From Streptomyces sp. H27-C3 (GTDB lineage: Bacteria; Actinomycetota; Actinomycetes; Streptomycetales; Streptomycetaceae), in the NCBI RefSeq assembly GCF_030063415.1, contig NZ_JASITA010000008.1:62001-126000 (forward strand): a DNA stretch of 64,000 bases, written 5' to 3'. The notes beneath the pieces are model-generated. The model was not told the origin of the DNA and did no database searches. It worked only from the letters and a program-made list of their open reading frames with translations. The first letter of the stretch is position 1; each line of letters starts with the position of its first letter. Shown piece by piece: positions 1 through 9,464 of the stretch. The position numbers and the translations under genes were made by a program.

Positions 1-856
1 CCATCGGCTCCCGGATCGGCCGGCCGCCGAGCAGCACGACCTCCATGTCCGGAGTGTTCGAGTCCTGCCGCTCGTCCGCCCGGACGACCAGCGACCCGCC
101 CTCGCCGAAGACCGCAGTCTGCCCGATGCGGACGGGCCGCCGGTCCGTACCGACCGAGCCGCGCCCGGCCAGCACGTACGCGAGACCGTTGAAGTCCTCC
201 CGCCACGGGAGGACGACCTCCGCGCCGGGCCGGATCGTCGCGTGGATCATCGTGATCGGGGTGTGGGTGACACCCGGACCCTGGTGCCCGTCCAGCTCAC
301 CCGCGATGACGCGCAGCAGCGCGCCGCCGTCGGGCGAGGCGAGGAGCTGGATCTGGCCGCCGCGGATGTCCTGGTAGCGGGGGGCCATCATCTTGTCGCT
401 CGCCGGGAGGTTCACCCACAGCTGGAGGCCGTGGAAGAGACCGCCGGACATGACCAGCGACTCCGGCGGCGCCTCGATGTGCAGCAGGCCGGACCCGGCG
501 GTCATCCACTGGGTGTCGCCGTCCTGGATGGTGCCGCCGCCACCGTTGCTGTCCTGGTGAATAAACGTTCCGTCAATCAGGTACGTGACGGTCTCGAAGC
601 CGCGGTGGGGGTGCCAGGGGGTGCCCTTGGGCTCGCCCGCGGCGTACTCCACCTCGCCCATCTGGTCCATCATGATGAACGGATCGAGGTACTGGTAGTT
701 GATGCCGGAGAAGGCCCGGCGCACCGGGAAGCCCTCTCCCTCGAACCCGCCGGGGGCGGTCGTGACGGCCAGCACGGGACGCGGACGCGCCACCCTTTCG
801 GCCGGGACTCCGACCTTCGGCAGGGTCAACGGGTTCTCTACGGTCACTGCGGGCAC
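1..856 (-). CDS. Pirin family protein (3' end outside window)
   Basis: Bicupin pirin, a metal-binding protein found in transcription and metabolic regulation or as a quercetinase-like enzyme; the role in this species is not known to me. The reading frame is open from a GTG at 856 to the window edge, about 285 codons. The pirin hallmark HPHRGFETVTYLIDG is visible near residue 85, with the metal-ligand His pair and further HIE residues in the first cupin. The start is chosen because GGAGGAGG lies six bases upstream; an in-frame ATG at 883 is the alternative. The gene contains a phiC31-type attB site and does not look interrupted in the part visible here. Confidence 0.9.
   Translation of the reverse strand, partial: MPAVTVENPLTLPKVGVPAERVARPRPVLAVTTAPGGFEGEGFPVRRAFSGINYQYLDPFIMMDQMGEVEYAAGEPKGTPWHPHRGFETVTYLIDGTFIHQDSNGGGGTIQDGDTQWMTAGSGLLHIEAPPESLVMSGGLFHGLQLWVNLPASDKMMAPRYQDIRGGQIQLLASPDGGALLRVIAGELDGHQGPGVTHTPITMIHATIRPGAEVVLPWREDFNGLAYVLAGRGSVGTDRRPVRIGQTAVFGEGGSLVVRADERQDSNTPDMEVVLLGGRPIREPM
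611..644. other. phiC31-type attB site, apparently vacant
   Basis: The stretch starting GTGCCAGGG and running through GTGCCCTTGGGCTC matches the 34-bp phiC31 attB as I remember it at 29 of 34 positions, with the TT crossover dinucleotide at 627-628. It lies in the codons for the HPHRG region of pirin, which is where phiC31 attB lies in S. coelicolor (SCO3798). The pirin frame runs through without interruption, so the site is not occupied here. Confidence 0.75.
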
Positions 857-882
857 GACAGCCTCCTCCAGGTTGTTCACCA

Positions 883-897
883 TTCAATTTAGTTGAA
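883..897. promoter_or_regulatory. Inverted repeat upstream of pirin gene
   Basis: TTCAA and TTGAA arms separated by five bases lie 25 to 40 bases upstream of the GTG start. The size and AT-rich centre resemble operators of MarR-type repressors. Function is inferred only. Confidence 0.4.
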
Positions 898-973
898 CAG
901 TGAACTTCCCGCAAGAGCGCCCTATTCCCCGTAGGGCCCAGGTGGCGCTCAGCCGTCTGCGCAGCAATGGCGT

Positions 974-1438
974 CTAGCCGTACATCCGGCGCATCGCGAA
1001 GTCGACCATCTGCTCCACCGCCTTCGCGTCGAACACCATCCGGTGCTCACCCTCCATATCGAGGACGAAGCCGTACCCGGTGGGCAGCAGGTCGATCACC
1101 TCCGCCCCGGTGATCACGAAGTACTTGGACTCCTTGCCCGCGTACCTGCGCAGCTCCTTGAGCGAGGTGAACATCGGGATGACCGGCTGCTGGGTGTTGT
1201 GCAGCGCGAGAAACCCCGGGTTGTCGCCGCGCGGGCAGTAGACCTTCGACGTGGCGAAGATCTGCTGGAAGTCCTCGGCGGACAGCGATCCGGTGGTGAA
1301 GGCGCGCACCGCGTCGGCGAGCGAGGGCGGAGACGGCTCCGGGTAGAGCGGCTGCTCCGGGTAGCCACCCTGGGGCTGGGGCTGGGGCGGCGCGTACTGC
1401 TGCTGCTGCCCGGCCTGGTTCTGGTCATAGCCGTACAT
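974..1438 (-). CDS. SseB family protein
   Basis: 154-residue protein with a Gln/Pro-rich N-terminal tail of about 45 residues followed by an SseB-like domain (residues 50-150) with the pattern FATSKVYCPRG and a conserved GEHRMVFDAK segment. SseB domains are named from an enterobacterial protein and are common, poorly characterised actinobacterial proteins. No signal peptide or membrane segment is visible. It stands alone between the pirin gene and the acyl-CoA dehydrogenase gene. Family call is likely; biological role unknown. Confidence 0.65.
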   Translation of the reverse strand: MYGYDQNQAGQQQQYAPPQPQPQGGYPEQPLYPEPSPPSLADAVRAFTTGSLSAEDFQQIFATSKVYCPRGDNPGFLALHNTQQPVIPMFTSLKELRRYAGKESKYFVITGAEVIDLLPTGYGFVLDMEGEHRMVFDAKAVEQMVDFAMRRMYG

Positions 1439-1570
1439 GCGCGCAAGCGTACTTAGTCACAGATGCACGAGGAGAGGTTGCTTCTTATTACCGACGGGTA
1501 GCATGATGATAGTTACTGATTGGTACACGTACGAGCATCCTGCCTCCCGAACCCTTACGGAGCCGTCGCC

Positions 1571-3397
1571 ATGGGGCACTACAAGCCGAATCTCCGCGAC
1601 ATCGAGTTCAACCTCTTCGAGGTACTCGGCCGCGACAAGCTGTACGGCACCGGCCCGTTCGCGGAGATGGACGTCGAGACCGCCAAGAGCATCCTCGACG
1701 AAGTCACTCGTCTCGCTGAGAACGACCTGGCCGCGTCCTTCACCGACGCCGACCGCAACCCGCCGGTCTTCGACCCGGCGACGAACACCGCGCCGGTCCC
1801 CGCCGCGTTCAAGAAGAGCTACCAGGCCTACATGGACTCCGAGTACTGGCGTCTGGGCATCCCCGAGGAGATCGGCGGCACCACCGCCCCCGCGACGCTG
1901 ATCTGGGCGTACGCGGAGCTGATCCTCGGCGCGAACCCGGCCGTGTGGATGTACTCGTCCGGACCGGCCTTCGCCGGCATCCTCTTCACCGAGGGCACCG
2001 ACGAGCAGAAGAAGGCCGCGAAGATCGCGGTCGAGAAGCAGTGGGGCTCCACCATGGTCCTCACCGAGCCGGACGCCGGCTCGGACGTCGGCGCCGGCCG
2101 CACCAAGGCCGTGAAGCAGGACGACGGCTCCTGGCACATCGAGGGCGTGAAGCGCTTCATCACGTCCGGCGAGCACGACATGTCGGAGAACATCCTTCAC
2201 TACGTCCTCGCACGCCCCGAGGGCGCGGGCCCCGGCACCAAGGGCCTGTCCCTCTTCCTCGTGCCGAAGTACGACTTCGACTTCGAGACCGGCGAGCTGG
2301 GCGAGCGCAACGGCGTCTACGCCACGAACGTCGAGCACAAGATGGGCCTCAAGGCGTCCAACACCTGCGAGATGACCTTCGGCGACCAGCGCCCCGCCAA
2401 GGGCTACCTGATCGGCGACAGGCACGACGGCATCCGCCAGATGTTCCGCATCATCGAGTTCGCCCGCATGATGGTCGGCACGAAGGCCATCGCGACGCTC
2501 TCCACGGGCTACCTGAGCGCCCTGGAGTACGCCAAGGAGCGCGTCCAGGGCCCCGACCTGGCGAACTTCATGGACAAGACCGCCCCCAAGGTCACCATCA
2601 CGCACCACCCCGACGTCCGCCGCTCGCTCATGACGCAGAAGGCGTACGCCGAGGGCATGCGCGCCCTGGTCCTCTACACGGCGTCCGTCCAGGACGAGAT
2701 CGCCGCCCAGGAGTCCGCGGGCGACGACGTCTCGGCGCTCAGCGCCCTGAACGACCTGCTGCTGCCGATCGTCAAGGGCTACGGCTCCGAGAAGTCCTAC
2801 GAGCAGCTCGCGCAGTCCCTGCAGACCTTCGGCGGCTCCGGCTACCTACAGGAATACCCGATCGAGCAGTACATCAGGGACGCCAAGATCGACACCCTCT
2901 ACGAGGGCACCACCGCGATCCAGGGCCAGGACTACTTCTTCCGGAAGATCGTCCGTAACCAGGGCGCCGCGCTGAACACGCTCGCCGAGAACATCAAGAA
3001 GTTCCTCGCGGTCGGCACCGGCGGCCAGGACCTGGCCACGGCCCGCGACACGCTCGCCAAGGCGGCCGTGGACCTGGAGGCCATCGTCGGCGCGATGCTG
3101 ACCGACCTCGCGGCCACCGAGCAGGACGTCAAGTCCATCTACAAGGTCGGCCTCAACACCACCCGGCTCCTGATGGCCTCCGGTGACGTCGTCGTCGGCT
3201 ACCTGCTGCTCAAGGGGGCCGCCGTGGCCGCCGAGAAGCTGCCGACCGCCTCCCCGAAGGACGTCCCCTTCTACACCGGCAAGATCGCCGCCGCGAAGTT
3301 CTTCGCCGAGAACGTCCTGCCGGGCGTCTCGGTGCAGCGCGCGCTGGCCGAGTCCGTCGACCAGTCCCTGATGGAGCTGGACGAGGCGGCCTTCTAG
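1571..3397 (+). CDS. Acyl-CoA dehydrogenase family protein (long form)
   Basis: FAD enzyme that introduces the alpha-beta double bond in acyl-CoA thioesters during beta-oxidation. At 608 residues it belongs to the long actinobacterial form with an extra C-terminal helical domain. Visible signatures are the FAD-binding stretch [13 protein letters not shown] near residue 165, the GFGGSGY-type segment near residue 425 and YEGTTAIQG near residue 445, which carries the usual catalytic Glu region. ATG at 1571 is chosen because the family begins [10 protein letters not shown]; the longer open frame upstream has no family similarity. It is a single gene followed by a short gap. Confidence 0.9.
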   Translation: MGHYKPNLRDIEFNLFEVLGRDKLYGTGPFAEMDVETAKSILDEVTRLAENDLAASFTDADRNPPVFDPATNTAPVPAAFKKSYQAYMDSEYWRLGIPEEIGGTTAPATLIWAYAELILGANPAVWMYSSGPAFAGILFTEGTDEQKKAAKIAVEKQWGSTMVLTEPDAGSDVGAGRTKAVKQDDGSWHIEGVKRFITSGEHDMSENILHYVLARPEGAGPGTKGLSLFLVPKYDFDFETGELGERNGVYATNVEHKMGLKASNTCEMTFGDQRPAKGYLIGDRHDGIRQMFRIIEFARMMVGTKAIATLSTGYLSALEYAKERVQGPDLANFMDKTAPKVTITHHPDVRRSLMTQKAYAEGMRALVLYTASVQDEIAAQESAGDDVSALSALNDLLLPIVKGYGSEKSYEQLAQSLQTFGGSGYLQEYPIEQYIRDAKIDTLYEGTTAIQGQDYFFRKIVRNQGAALNTLAENIKKFLAVGTGGQDLATARDTLAKAAVDLEAIVGAMLTDLAATEQDVKSIYKVGLNTTRLLMASGDVVVGYLLLKGAAVAAEKLPTASPKDVPFYTGKIAAAKFFAENVLPGVSVQRALAESVDQSLMELDEAAF

Positions 3398-3506
3398 CCT
3401 TCGGGCGAAACTCCGCCAACGCCTGAATCACGCGCCGATAACGGGCTGGGGCCTTCTTTCCGAAGGTCCCGGCCCGTTGTCGGTGGCACGTGCGACGCTG
3501 GACAGC

Positions 3507-4223
3507 ATGAGTTCCAAGGAATCCCGCAGAGGCGGAGGCTACTCCGTCCCGGCCGGCCGGCCGTACGCGCTCAACGAGCTGCGCGGAAAGCTCGGCTCGG
3601 TGGGCGACCTGGTCCGCGAGCTGTACGACGGCTCACACCCCCTCGAGTACGAGCCGGTGGCCGATACCCTCTACGTCGCGTTCAAGACCGCCGCCGACCT
3701 GGCCCCGATCAAGAGCCTCACCGGCTGCGCCCAGCACCCCAACGGCGCCCTCGACCCCGAGGCCCCGGCGGGCTGGGGCCGCTGCCTGCTGTGCAACGGC
3801 CGCCGCCGCCGAGGCGAGCGCAGCATCCCCGCGCCGGCCGAGCAGCGCCGCCTCGGCTACCCCGTGCCGGACCCGCCGTACACGCCGGACATCCTCAAGC
3901 ACCACCTCCAGATGGTCAACGACCGGGCGTTCGCCGTCTCCGTCTCCTCCCCCGCCGAGCAGTACGTCGAGCTGGCGGACACCCTGCACCGCGCGTTCAT
4001 CGTGGCCCGCGAGCTCTCCCGCCCGCGCAACGCATCGGGCTGCTCCGAGCACCCCGGCTCGCCCATCGACCCGACCGCGCCCCCCGGCGAGGGCTGCCTG
4101 TTCTGCGTGGGCCGCCGCCAGCAGCAGCAGCGCCCGCCCGGAGCGCCGCGCATGCTGCCGCCGCTGCGCCGCGGCGAACGCCGCACGATGCAGCGCCGGT
4201 TCGACCGCCCGCCCGGTCTGTAG
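3507..4223 (+). CDS. Hypothetical protein with two Cys/His knuckles
   Basis: 238-residue protein I do not recognise. It is an internal duplication: two blocks of about 90 residues each contain an ADTLY/H-VAF helix and then a GC-x2-HP ... LC/FC-x-GRR cluster (near residues 75-105 and 182-210). The paired Cys-His-Cys-Cys arrangement suggests two small metal-binding knuckles, followed by Arg/Gln-rich tails. No membrane segment is seen. ATG at 3507 is preferred over upstream starts because similarity within the repeat begins after it. A regulatory or nucleic-acid-binding role is only a guess. Confidence 0.6.
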   Translation: MSSKESRRGGGYSVPAGRPYALNELRGKLGSVGDLVRELYDGSHPLEYEPVADTLYVAFKTAADLAPIKSLTGCAQHPNGALDPEAPAGWGRCLLCNGRRRRGERSIPAPAEQRRLGYPVPDPPYTPDILKHHLQMVNDRAFAVSVSSPAEQYVELADTLHRAFIVARELSRPRNASGCSEHPGSPIDPTAPPGEGCLFCVGRRQQQQRPPGAPRMLPPLRRGERRTMQRRFDRPPGL

Positions 4224-4333
4224 ACCCTCAAAGTCCGCTGTTTCCCGCCCACTTCACCCCCGCTTCACCCTCGCGAAGTCCCCACACCAGTCCCTGAGGC
4301 AGGCGCCTCGGGCCCCTAGTTATGGTGATCCCC

Positions 4334-5626
4334 ATGAGCGCATCCGTCCGCTTCGATCGCGGCCACACCGACGACCTGATGACCTTCCTGGCGGCCAACC
4401 CGTCGCCGTACCACGCCGTGGCCGACGCCGCGGAGCGACTGGAGAAGGCCGGTTTCCGGCAAGTCGCCGAAAGCGAAGTCTGGGATGCGACAACGGGCGG
4501 AAAGTACGTACTGCGGGGCGGCGCGATCATCGCCTGGTACGTACCTGAGGGCGCCGACGCCCACACGCCGTTCCGGATCATCGGCGCGCACACGGACTCG
4601 CCGCACCTGCATGTGAAGCCGCAGCCCGACATGGGCACCCAGGGCTGGCGGCAGGTCGCCGTCGAGATCTACGGCGGGCCGCTGCTCAACACCTGGCTCG
4701 ACCGGGACCTGGGCATCGCGGGCCGGCTGACGCTGCGCGACGGCTCGCACCGCCTGGTGAACATCGACCGGCCGCTGCTGCGCGTCCCGCAGCTTGCCGT
4801 GCACATGGACCGCTCGGTCAACACCGAGGGCCTCAAGCTCGACAAGCAGCGGCACATGCAGCCGATCTGGGGCCTCGGCCAGGTCACCGAGGGCGACCTG
4901 ATCCGCTTCCTGGAGCAGGAGGAGGACATCACCGAGGGCGAGGTCGTCGGCTGGGACCTGCTGGCGCACGCCCTCGAAGCCCCGTCGTACCTGGGCCGTG
5001 ACCGCGAGCTGGTGGCCGGCCCGCGCATGGACAACCTGATCTCGGTGCACGCGGGGGTCGCGGCGCTCGCCGCAGCCGCCGGCGCGGACGGCCTCACCAG
5101 CATCCCGGTGCTCGCCGCCTTCGACCACGAGGAGAACGGCTCGCAGTCGGACACCGGCGCGGACGGACCGCTGCTCGGCACCGTCCTGGAGCGCTCCCTG
5201 TTCGCCCGCGGCGGCAGCTACGAGGACAAGGCCCGCGCCTTCGCGTCGACGGTCTGTCTGTCGTCCGACACCGGGCACGCCGTCCACCCCAACTACCCGG
5301 AGCGCCACGACCCGACGCACCACCCCCAGGTCAACGGCGGCCCCATCCTGAAGGTCAACGTCAACATGCGGTACGCCACCGACGGCAGCGGGCGGGCCGT
5401 GTTCGCGGCGGCCTGCGAGAAGGCCGAAGTGCCCTGGCAGAACTTCGTGTCGAACAACTCCGTGCCCTGCGGCACCACGATCGGCCCGATCACCGCCGCC
5501 AGGCACGGCATCCAGACCGTCGACATCGGCGTCGCGATCCTCTCCATGCACAGCGCCCGCGAGCTGTGCGGGGCCGACGACCCGTACCTCCTGGCCAACG
5601 CGATGACCGCCTTCCTCGAAGCCTGA
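4334..5626 (+). CDS. M18 family aminopeptidase
   Basis: Cytosolic dinuclear zinc aminopeptidase of the aspartyl aminopeptidase type, removing acidic N-terminal residues from peptides. All expected metal ligands can be seen in order: AHTDSPH near residue 84, GPRMDN near 230, DHEENGSQ near 260, SSDTGHA near 317 and the final SMHSARE near 405. Length of 430 matches the family. ATG at 4334 fits the family N-terminus; an in-frame ATG at 4322 is an alternative. A large inverted repeat follows the stop codon. Confidence 0.92.
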   Translation: MSASVRFDRGHTDDLMTFLAANPSPYHAVADAAERLEKAGFRQVAESEVWDATTGGKYVLRGGAIIAWYVPEGADAHTPFRIIGAHTDSPHLHVKPQPDMGTQGWRQVAVEIYGGPLLNTWLDRDLGIAGRLTLRDGSHRLVNIDRPLLRVPQLAVHMDRSVNTEGLKLDKQRHMQPIWGLGQVTEGDLIRFLEQEEDITEGEVVGWDLLAHALEAPSYLGRDRELVAGPRMDNLISVHAGVAALAAAAGADGLTSIPVLAAFDHEENGSQSDTGADGPLLGTVLERSLFARGGSYEDKARAFASTVCLSSDTGHAVHPNYPERHDPTHHPQVNGGPILKVNVNMRYATDGSGRAVFAAACEKAEVPWQNFVSNNSVPCGTTIGPITAARHGIQTVDIGVAILSMHSARELCGADDPYLLANAMTAFLEA

Positions 5627-5686
5627 GGAGCCCCGGAAGCGCCGAAGCCCGAGGAGCCCCGAGAACTCGAACGCACCCTCCGAGCA

Positions 5687-5747
5687 TGGCTGTTCCCGGT
5701 CCGGGTACGCGATGACGGACCGAGACGTACCGAACCGGGAACAGCCA
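5687..5747. terminator. Inverted repeat after aminopeptidase gene
   Basis: Perfect 14-base arms (TGGCTGTTCCCGGT and its complement) at 5687-5700 and 5734-5747 enclose 33 bases. It lies between the aminopeptidase stop and the ribosome binding site of the next small membrane gene, so it may end transcription of the first or fold in the leader of the second. Confidence 0.5.
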
Positions 5748-5770
5748 ATCGAAGTCCGGAGGCGAGTCAT

Positions 5771-5998
5771 ATGGGCCTGGGTGGCTGTATAGCCCTAGTC
5801 GTGGTGGGAGCAATCCTCACGTTTGCCACCGACTGGCAAATGGAGGGTGTCAATCTCCGCATGGTCGGGTTGATCATGATGCTGGTCGGCATCATCGGCA
5901 TCGCCGTGTACACGAGCGTGCTGAAGCGGCGCCGCACCACACATCTGTCCTCCCCCGACGCGCCGATCGTGGAGGAGCATCACCGCCGATACGAGTGA
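5771..5998 (+). CDS. DUF6458-type small membrane protein
   Basis: 75-residue protein with two hydrophobic helices (about residues 3-20 and 29-48) separated by a short DWQMEGVNLRMVG loop, then a basic KRRR stop-transfer and an acidic/basic cytoplasmic tail. This layout is typical of actinobacterial DUF6458 proteins of unknown function. GGAGGCGAG is a good ribosome binding site seven bases before the ATG. It is a single gene. Confidence 0.75.
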   Translation: MGLGGCIALVVVGAILTFATDWQMEGVNLRMVGLIMMLVGIIGIAVYTSVLKRRRTTHLSSPDAPIVEEHHRRYE

Positions 5999-6076
5999 CG
6001 CGCGCAGCGGCGTAACGACAGGCCGGAACCGAGCGGCACGGCGGTATTCTTGCCTCCTCAACAAGGGGGAATACCT

Positions 6077-7432
6077 GTGGAGTTCCGGTTGCTCGGAGCC
6101 GTATCCGTCGCCACCGAATCCGAAGAGCTTTCCCTGGGGCCCGCCAAGCGCCGCAGCATGCTGGCCGCGCTGCTACTGCGGGCCAACACCGCAGTGACCA
6201 TCGACCAGCTGATCGAAGCCAGTTGGGAGCACGAACCGCCCGCCCACGCCCGCACCGTCGTCCAGAGCCATGTCTCGCACCTGCGGGCGCTCCTGCACGG
6301 CGGCGCGGCCGGGCCGGGCGTCGAACTGACCACGCAGGGACCGGCGGCGTACGTCCTGCACCTGGCGGGGCCGCTGCTCGACGCGCACCGCTTCGACGAA
6401 CTGGTGCGGCTCGCCGCCCATCAGCGGCGCCCGGCCGACAGCATCCTGATGCTGCGTGAGGCCCTCGCCCTGTGGCGGGGACCCGCGCTGTCCGGCACCG
6501 TCGACAGCGAGCCGCTGCGCGCCGCCGCCCACACGCTGACCGAGACCCGGCTGCTCACCGTCGAGGATCTGGCCCACCGCTACGGGCAGTTGGGCGAGCA
6601 CACCAGGGCCGTCACCGTGCTGCGCGCCGAGGCCGTCGCGCACCCGATGCGCGAATCCCTCGCCGGCGCGCTGATGGTGGCGCTGTACCGGGCCGGGCGC
6701 CGGCCGGACGCCATCGACTGGTACCACCGCACCCGGCGGCTGCTCGCGGACGAGCTGGGGGCGACCCCCGGCCGGGTGCTCCAGGAGGCGTACGGCCTGA
6801 TCCTGCAGCCCGAAGAGCCGGACCTGACGGAACACCGGGCACCCACCACCCCGGCCCCTTCGGCCGCTCCACCCCGGGAACGCCCCCCGGGGCAGGGCCG
6901 CCGGACGACAGAGCCGCACCTGGAACTGGCCCCACCCGCGAGGGAAACCGCAGCCCCCGGCCGGCGGGCCGACGAGGCCGTCGGGCTCGTCAATCTGGCC
7001 GTCGCGCAGGCGGCGGGCGACGACCTGGCCGAGGCCCGCGACAGCTGCGCCCGCGCCGTGACCCTCGCCCAGCAGGCCGACGACCGCCAGACGGAGATCC
7101 TGGCCTACCAGCATCTCGCCCGGCACTGCCTGACCGCGGGCGCCCACGAGGAGGCGCTGCGCCACGCGGAGAGCGGCCTCGCCCTGCGCCTGGGTGACGG
7201 CTCCATGACCCGCCGCGTCCTGCTGTTCACCGCGCGTGGCGAAGCCCTGGCCGCGCTGGGCAAGTGCGAGGAGGCCCTGATGCAGCTGATGGGCGCCGCG
7301 GGTCTCGCGGAGCGCGAGGGATACGACGAAGGCGCCTGCGGCGCCCTGTCCGTACTGCTGCGGATGACGGCCGAAGACGAGTACCAGCAGCGCTACGAGC
7401 AGGCGCTGGCCCGGCTGGCGGCGGCCCGCTGA
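6077..7432 (+). CDS. SARP/BTAD-type transcriptional regulator
   Basis: 451-residue regulator of the AfsR/SARP class. Residues 1-95 form an OmpR-like winged helix (EFRLLGAV ... LGPAKRRSMLAALLL), residues 96-245 form the bacterial transcriptional activation domain with TPR-like helices ending in RVLQEAYGLIL, and after a Pro-rich linker (about 260-310) a further TPR-like region follows. Unlike AfsR there is no NB-ARC ATPase. GTG at 6077 is chosen because the domain begins MEFRLLG and AAGGGGG lies upstream. No biosynthetic cluster is adjacent, so the target is unknown. Confidence 0.82.
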   Translation: MEFRLLGAVSVATESEELSLGPAKRRSMLAALLLRANTAVTIDQLIEASWEHEPPAHARTVVQSHVSHLRALLHGGAAGPGVELTTQGPAAYVLHLAGPLLDAHRFDELVRLAAHQRRPADSILMLREALALWRGPALSGTVDSEPLRAAAHTLTETRLLTVEDLAHRYGQLGEHTRAVTVLRAEAVAHPMRESLAGALMVALYRAGRRPDAIDWYHRTRRLLADELGATPGRVLQEAYGLILQPEEPDLTEHRAPTTPAPSAAPPRERPPGQGRRTTEPHLELAPPARETAAPGRRADEAVGLVNLAVAQAAGDDLAEARDSCARAVTLAQQADDRQTEILAYQHLARHCLTAGAHEEALRHAESGLALRLGDGSMTRRVLLFTARGEALAALGKCEEALMQLMGAAGLAEREGYDEGACGALSVLLRMTAEDEYQQRYEQALARLAAAR

Positions 7433-7632
7433 CCAAGCCGGGGAAGCAGGGGCCCGGCCGCGGCGCCCGTACCCGGCCGGTGCTCACCGCCCGCCCTCGG
7501 ACCAGCGGCCCGCCCGCACCCGCCCGCCCGTCCGCGGCAGCCCTACCCGTCAGCACCCGCGGGCTCACGCGCCCGTACCCGGCCGCTGCCCACCGCCCGT
7601 CCCGCAACCGCGCCCGCCCGTCCTCCGCCGCC
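7433..7632. other. Intergenic region, convergent genes
   Basis: Two convergent genes end here. The sequence is very GC- and Pro-codon-like (repeated CCCGCCC runs, two near copies of GCGCCCGTACCCGGCCG) but no credible gene is seen on either strand. The repeated segment at about 7464-7478 and 7568-7582 may be a decayed duplication. Confidence 0.4.
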
Positions 7633-9411
7633 CTACGCGTCGTCCATCCCCGCGAGCACCAACGCCAGCCGGTCCGTCCCCGCCGTGGTCACCACGACCG
7701 GAACACCCCAGTCCTGCTGGTGCACATGACAGGCCGGGTACTCGTTCGCCGGGTCGTCGTCGCACGAGGCTGCCATCGCCGAGACATGCAGCACGCCCTC
7801 GGTGACCTCGGGGTTCAGCTCCAGCTCCCGGCTCAGATCGGTCCCGGCGCCGTCCCCCGCGACCAGCAGCTCGGGCGGCGTGGCCGACACCAGCAGCCTC
7901 GACGACGGGCCGTAGCGGGTGTCCAGCTTCTGACCGGCCGGCGCCTGGAACACCACGTCGAGCAGCAGCTTCCCCGGCGCCACCTCGGTCGCCGCCCGCT
8001 GCGTCCGGTGGGCGACCGCCTCCACCCGCACCGCCTCGTCGGGCAGCCGCAGCCGGGTCAGCCGGTGGCGCGCGGACTCGACGACCACGATGTCGTCCCC
8101 GATCAGCACGGCGTCGCTCGGCTCCCGCAGGTCCGTGGCCAGGGTCGTCACCTCGCCGGATGCCGGGTCGTAGCGCCGGAGCGCGTGGTTGTACGTGTCG
8201 CTGACCGCCACCGACCCGTCGGGCAGCGCCGTCACCCCGAGCGGGTGCTGGAGCAGCGCCTGACCGGCCGGCCCGTCCCGGTGCCCGAAGTCGAAGAGCC
8301 CGGTCCCGACGGCCGTGTGCACCACCAGGTCGAGGTCGACGTACCGCAGGGCGCTCGTCTCGGAGTCGGCCACCCACAGCCGGTCCTCGGTCGCCGCGAG
8401 CCCCGAGGGCTGCGCGAACCACGCCTCGGCCGCGGGCCCGTCCACCAGACCCTCGTTGGTCGTCCCGGCCGCCGCCGCGACGACTCCGGTCCCCGGGTCG
8501 TACGTCCACAGCTGGTGCACGCCGGCCATCGCGATCCACACCTTGCCCGCGAACCAGGCCACGTCCCAGGGCGAGGACAGCGCCACCTCCAGTGCGGGCC
8601 CGGAGTCGGGGGACCCCTGCCACCACTGCTTGCCGGTACCGGCAACGGTCTCGATCACCCCGGTCGCGGGGTCGAACGTACGGAGCCGGTGATTGACCGT
8701 GTCGGCGACCACGACAAGCCCGTCCGGCAGCAGCGCGAGCCCCTGCGGCTCCTTGAAGTCGCCGGGTCCGCCGATCCGACGCAGCACGCTCTCGCCGTCC
8801 GCCGCGAGCTCGACCAGCTGGTGCCGCGTCGAGTCGGAGACCAGGAAGGTGCCGGTGGCGGGCAGCAGCACCGCCTTGCCGGGGAAGCGCAGATCGGTGG
8901 CGACCGGCTCGGGCGCGACATACGGGCCGTCGCCGCGTCGCAGCGTGCCCTTCGCGCCGTGCTCCGCCTCCAGCTCCTCGACCAGCTTCTCGATGGCGTG
9001 GGCATGCCCCTCGCCCGCGTGCTGCGCGACGACGTACCCCTCGGGGTCGATGACCACGAGCGTGGGCCAGGCCCGCACGGCGTACTGCTTCCAGGTCACG
9101 AGCTCGGGATCGTCGAGGACGGGGTGGTGCACCTCGTAGCGCTCGACGGCGTCGACGACGGCCTGGTGCTCGGCCTCGTGCACGAACTTCGGCGAGTGGA
9201 CGCCGATGATCACCAGCGTGTCCCGGTGCTTCTCCTCCAGCTCGCGCAGCTCATCGAGGACATGCAGGCAGTTGATGCAACAAAAGGTCCAAAAATCGAC
9301 AATTACGGTGCGCCCCCGCAGGTCCGCGAGGCTCAGTTCCCGACCACCTGTATTGATCCACCCACCACTGCCGACAAGCGCGGGGGCGCGGACACGTGCA
9401 CGTTTCGCCAT
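7633..9411 (-). CDS. Thioredoxin-like/NHL-repeat protein
   Basis: Protein of about 592 residues resembling NHLRC2: an N-terminal thioredoxin-like domain with the redox motif WTFCCINCLHV (CxxC) near residue 45 and the cis-Pro segment RAWPTLVVID near 115, followed by a six-bladed NHL beta-propeller in which phrases such as LPDGSVAVSDTYNHALRRYD recur. No signal peptide is obvious, so it is probably cytosolic. ATG at 9411 is preferred because it leaves space for a divergent promoter; an ATG at 9444 would start only 20 bases from the opposite gene. Substrate unknown. Confidence 0.85.
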   Translation of the reverse strand: MAKRARVRAPALVGSGGWINTGGRELSLADLRGRTVIVDFWTFCCINCLHVLDELRELEEKHRDTLVIIGVHSPKFVHEAEHQAVVDAVERYEVHHPVLDDPELVTWKQYAVRAWPTLVVIDPEGYVVAQHAGEGHAHAIEKLVEELEAEHGAKGTLRRGDGPYVAPEPVATDLRFPGKAVLLPATGTFLVSDSTRHQLVELAADGESVLRRIGGPGDFKEPQGLALLPDGLVVVADTVNHRLRTFDPATGVIETVAGTGKQWWQGSPDSGPALEVALSSPWDVAWFAGKVWIAMAGVHQLWTYDPGTGVVAAAAGTTNEGLVDGPAAEAWFAQPSGLAATEDRLWVADSETSALRYVDLDLVVHTAVGTGLFDFGHRDGPAGQALLQHPLGVTALPDGSVAVSDTYNHALRRYDPASGEVTTLATDLREPSDAVLIGDDIVVVESARHRLTRLRLPDEAVRVEAVAHRTQRAATEVAPGKLLLDVVFQAPAGQKLDTRYGPSSRLLVSATPPELLVAGDGAGTDLSRELELNPEVTEGVLHVSAMAASCDDDPANEYPACHVHQQDWGVPVVVTTAGTDRLALVLAGMDDA

Positions 9412-9464
9412 ACCCCTGTCCAACATCACGTCCATAGCGGTCATTCCGGGGTAGGCATCGCGCC

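Noticed and set aside
1..856. Disruption of the pirin gene by phiC31-type integration
   Set aside because: The reading frame crosses attB without interruption and host-type DNA continues on both sides.
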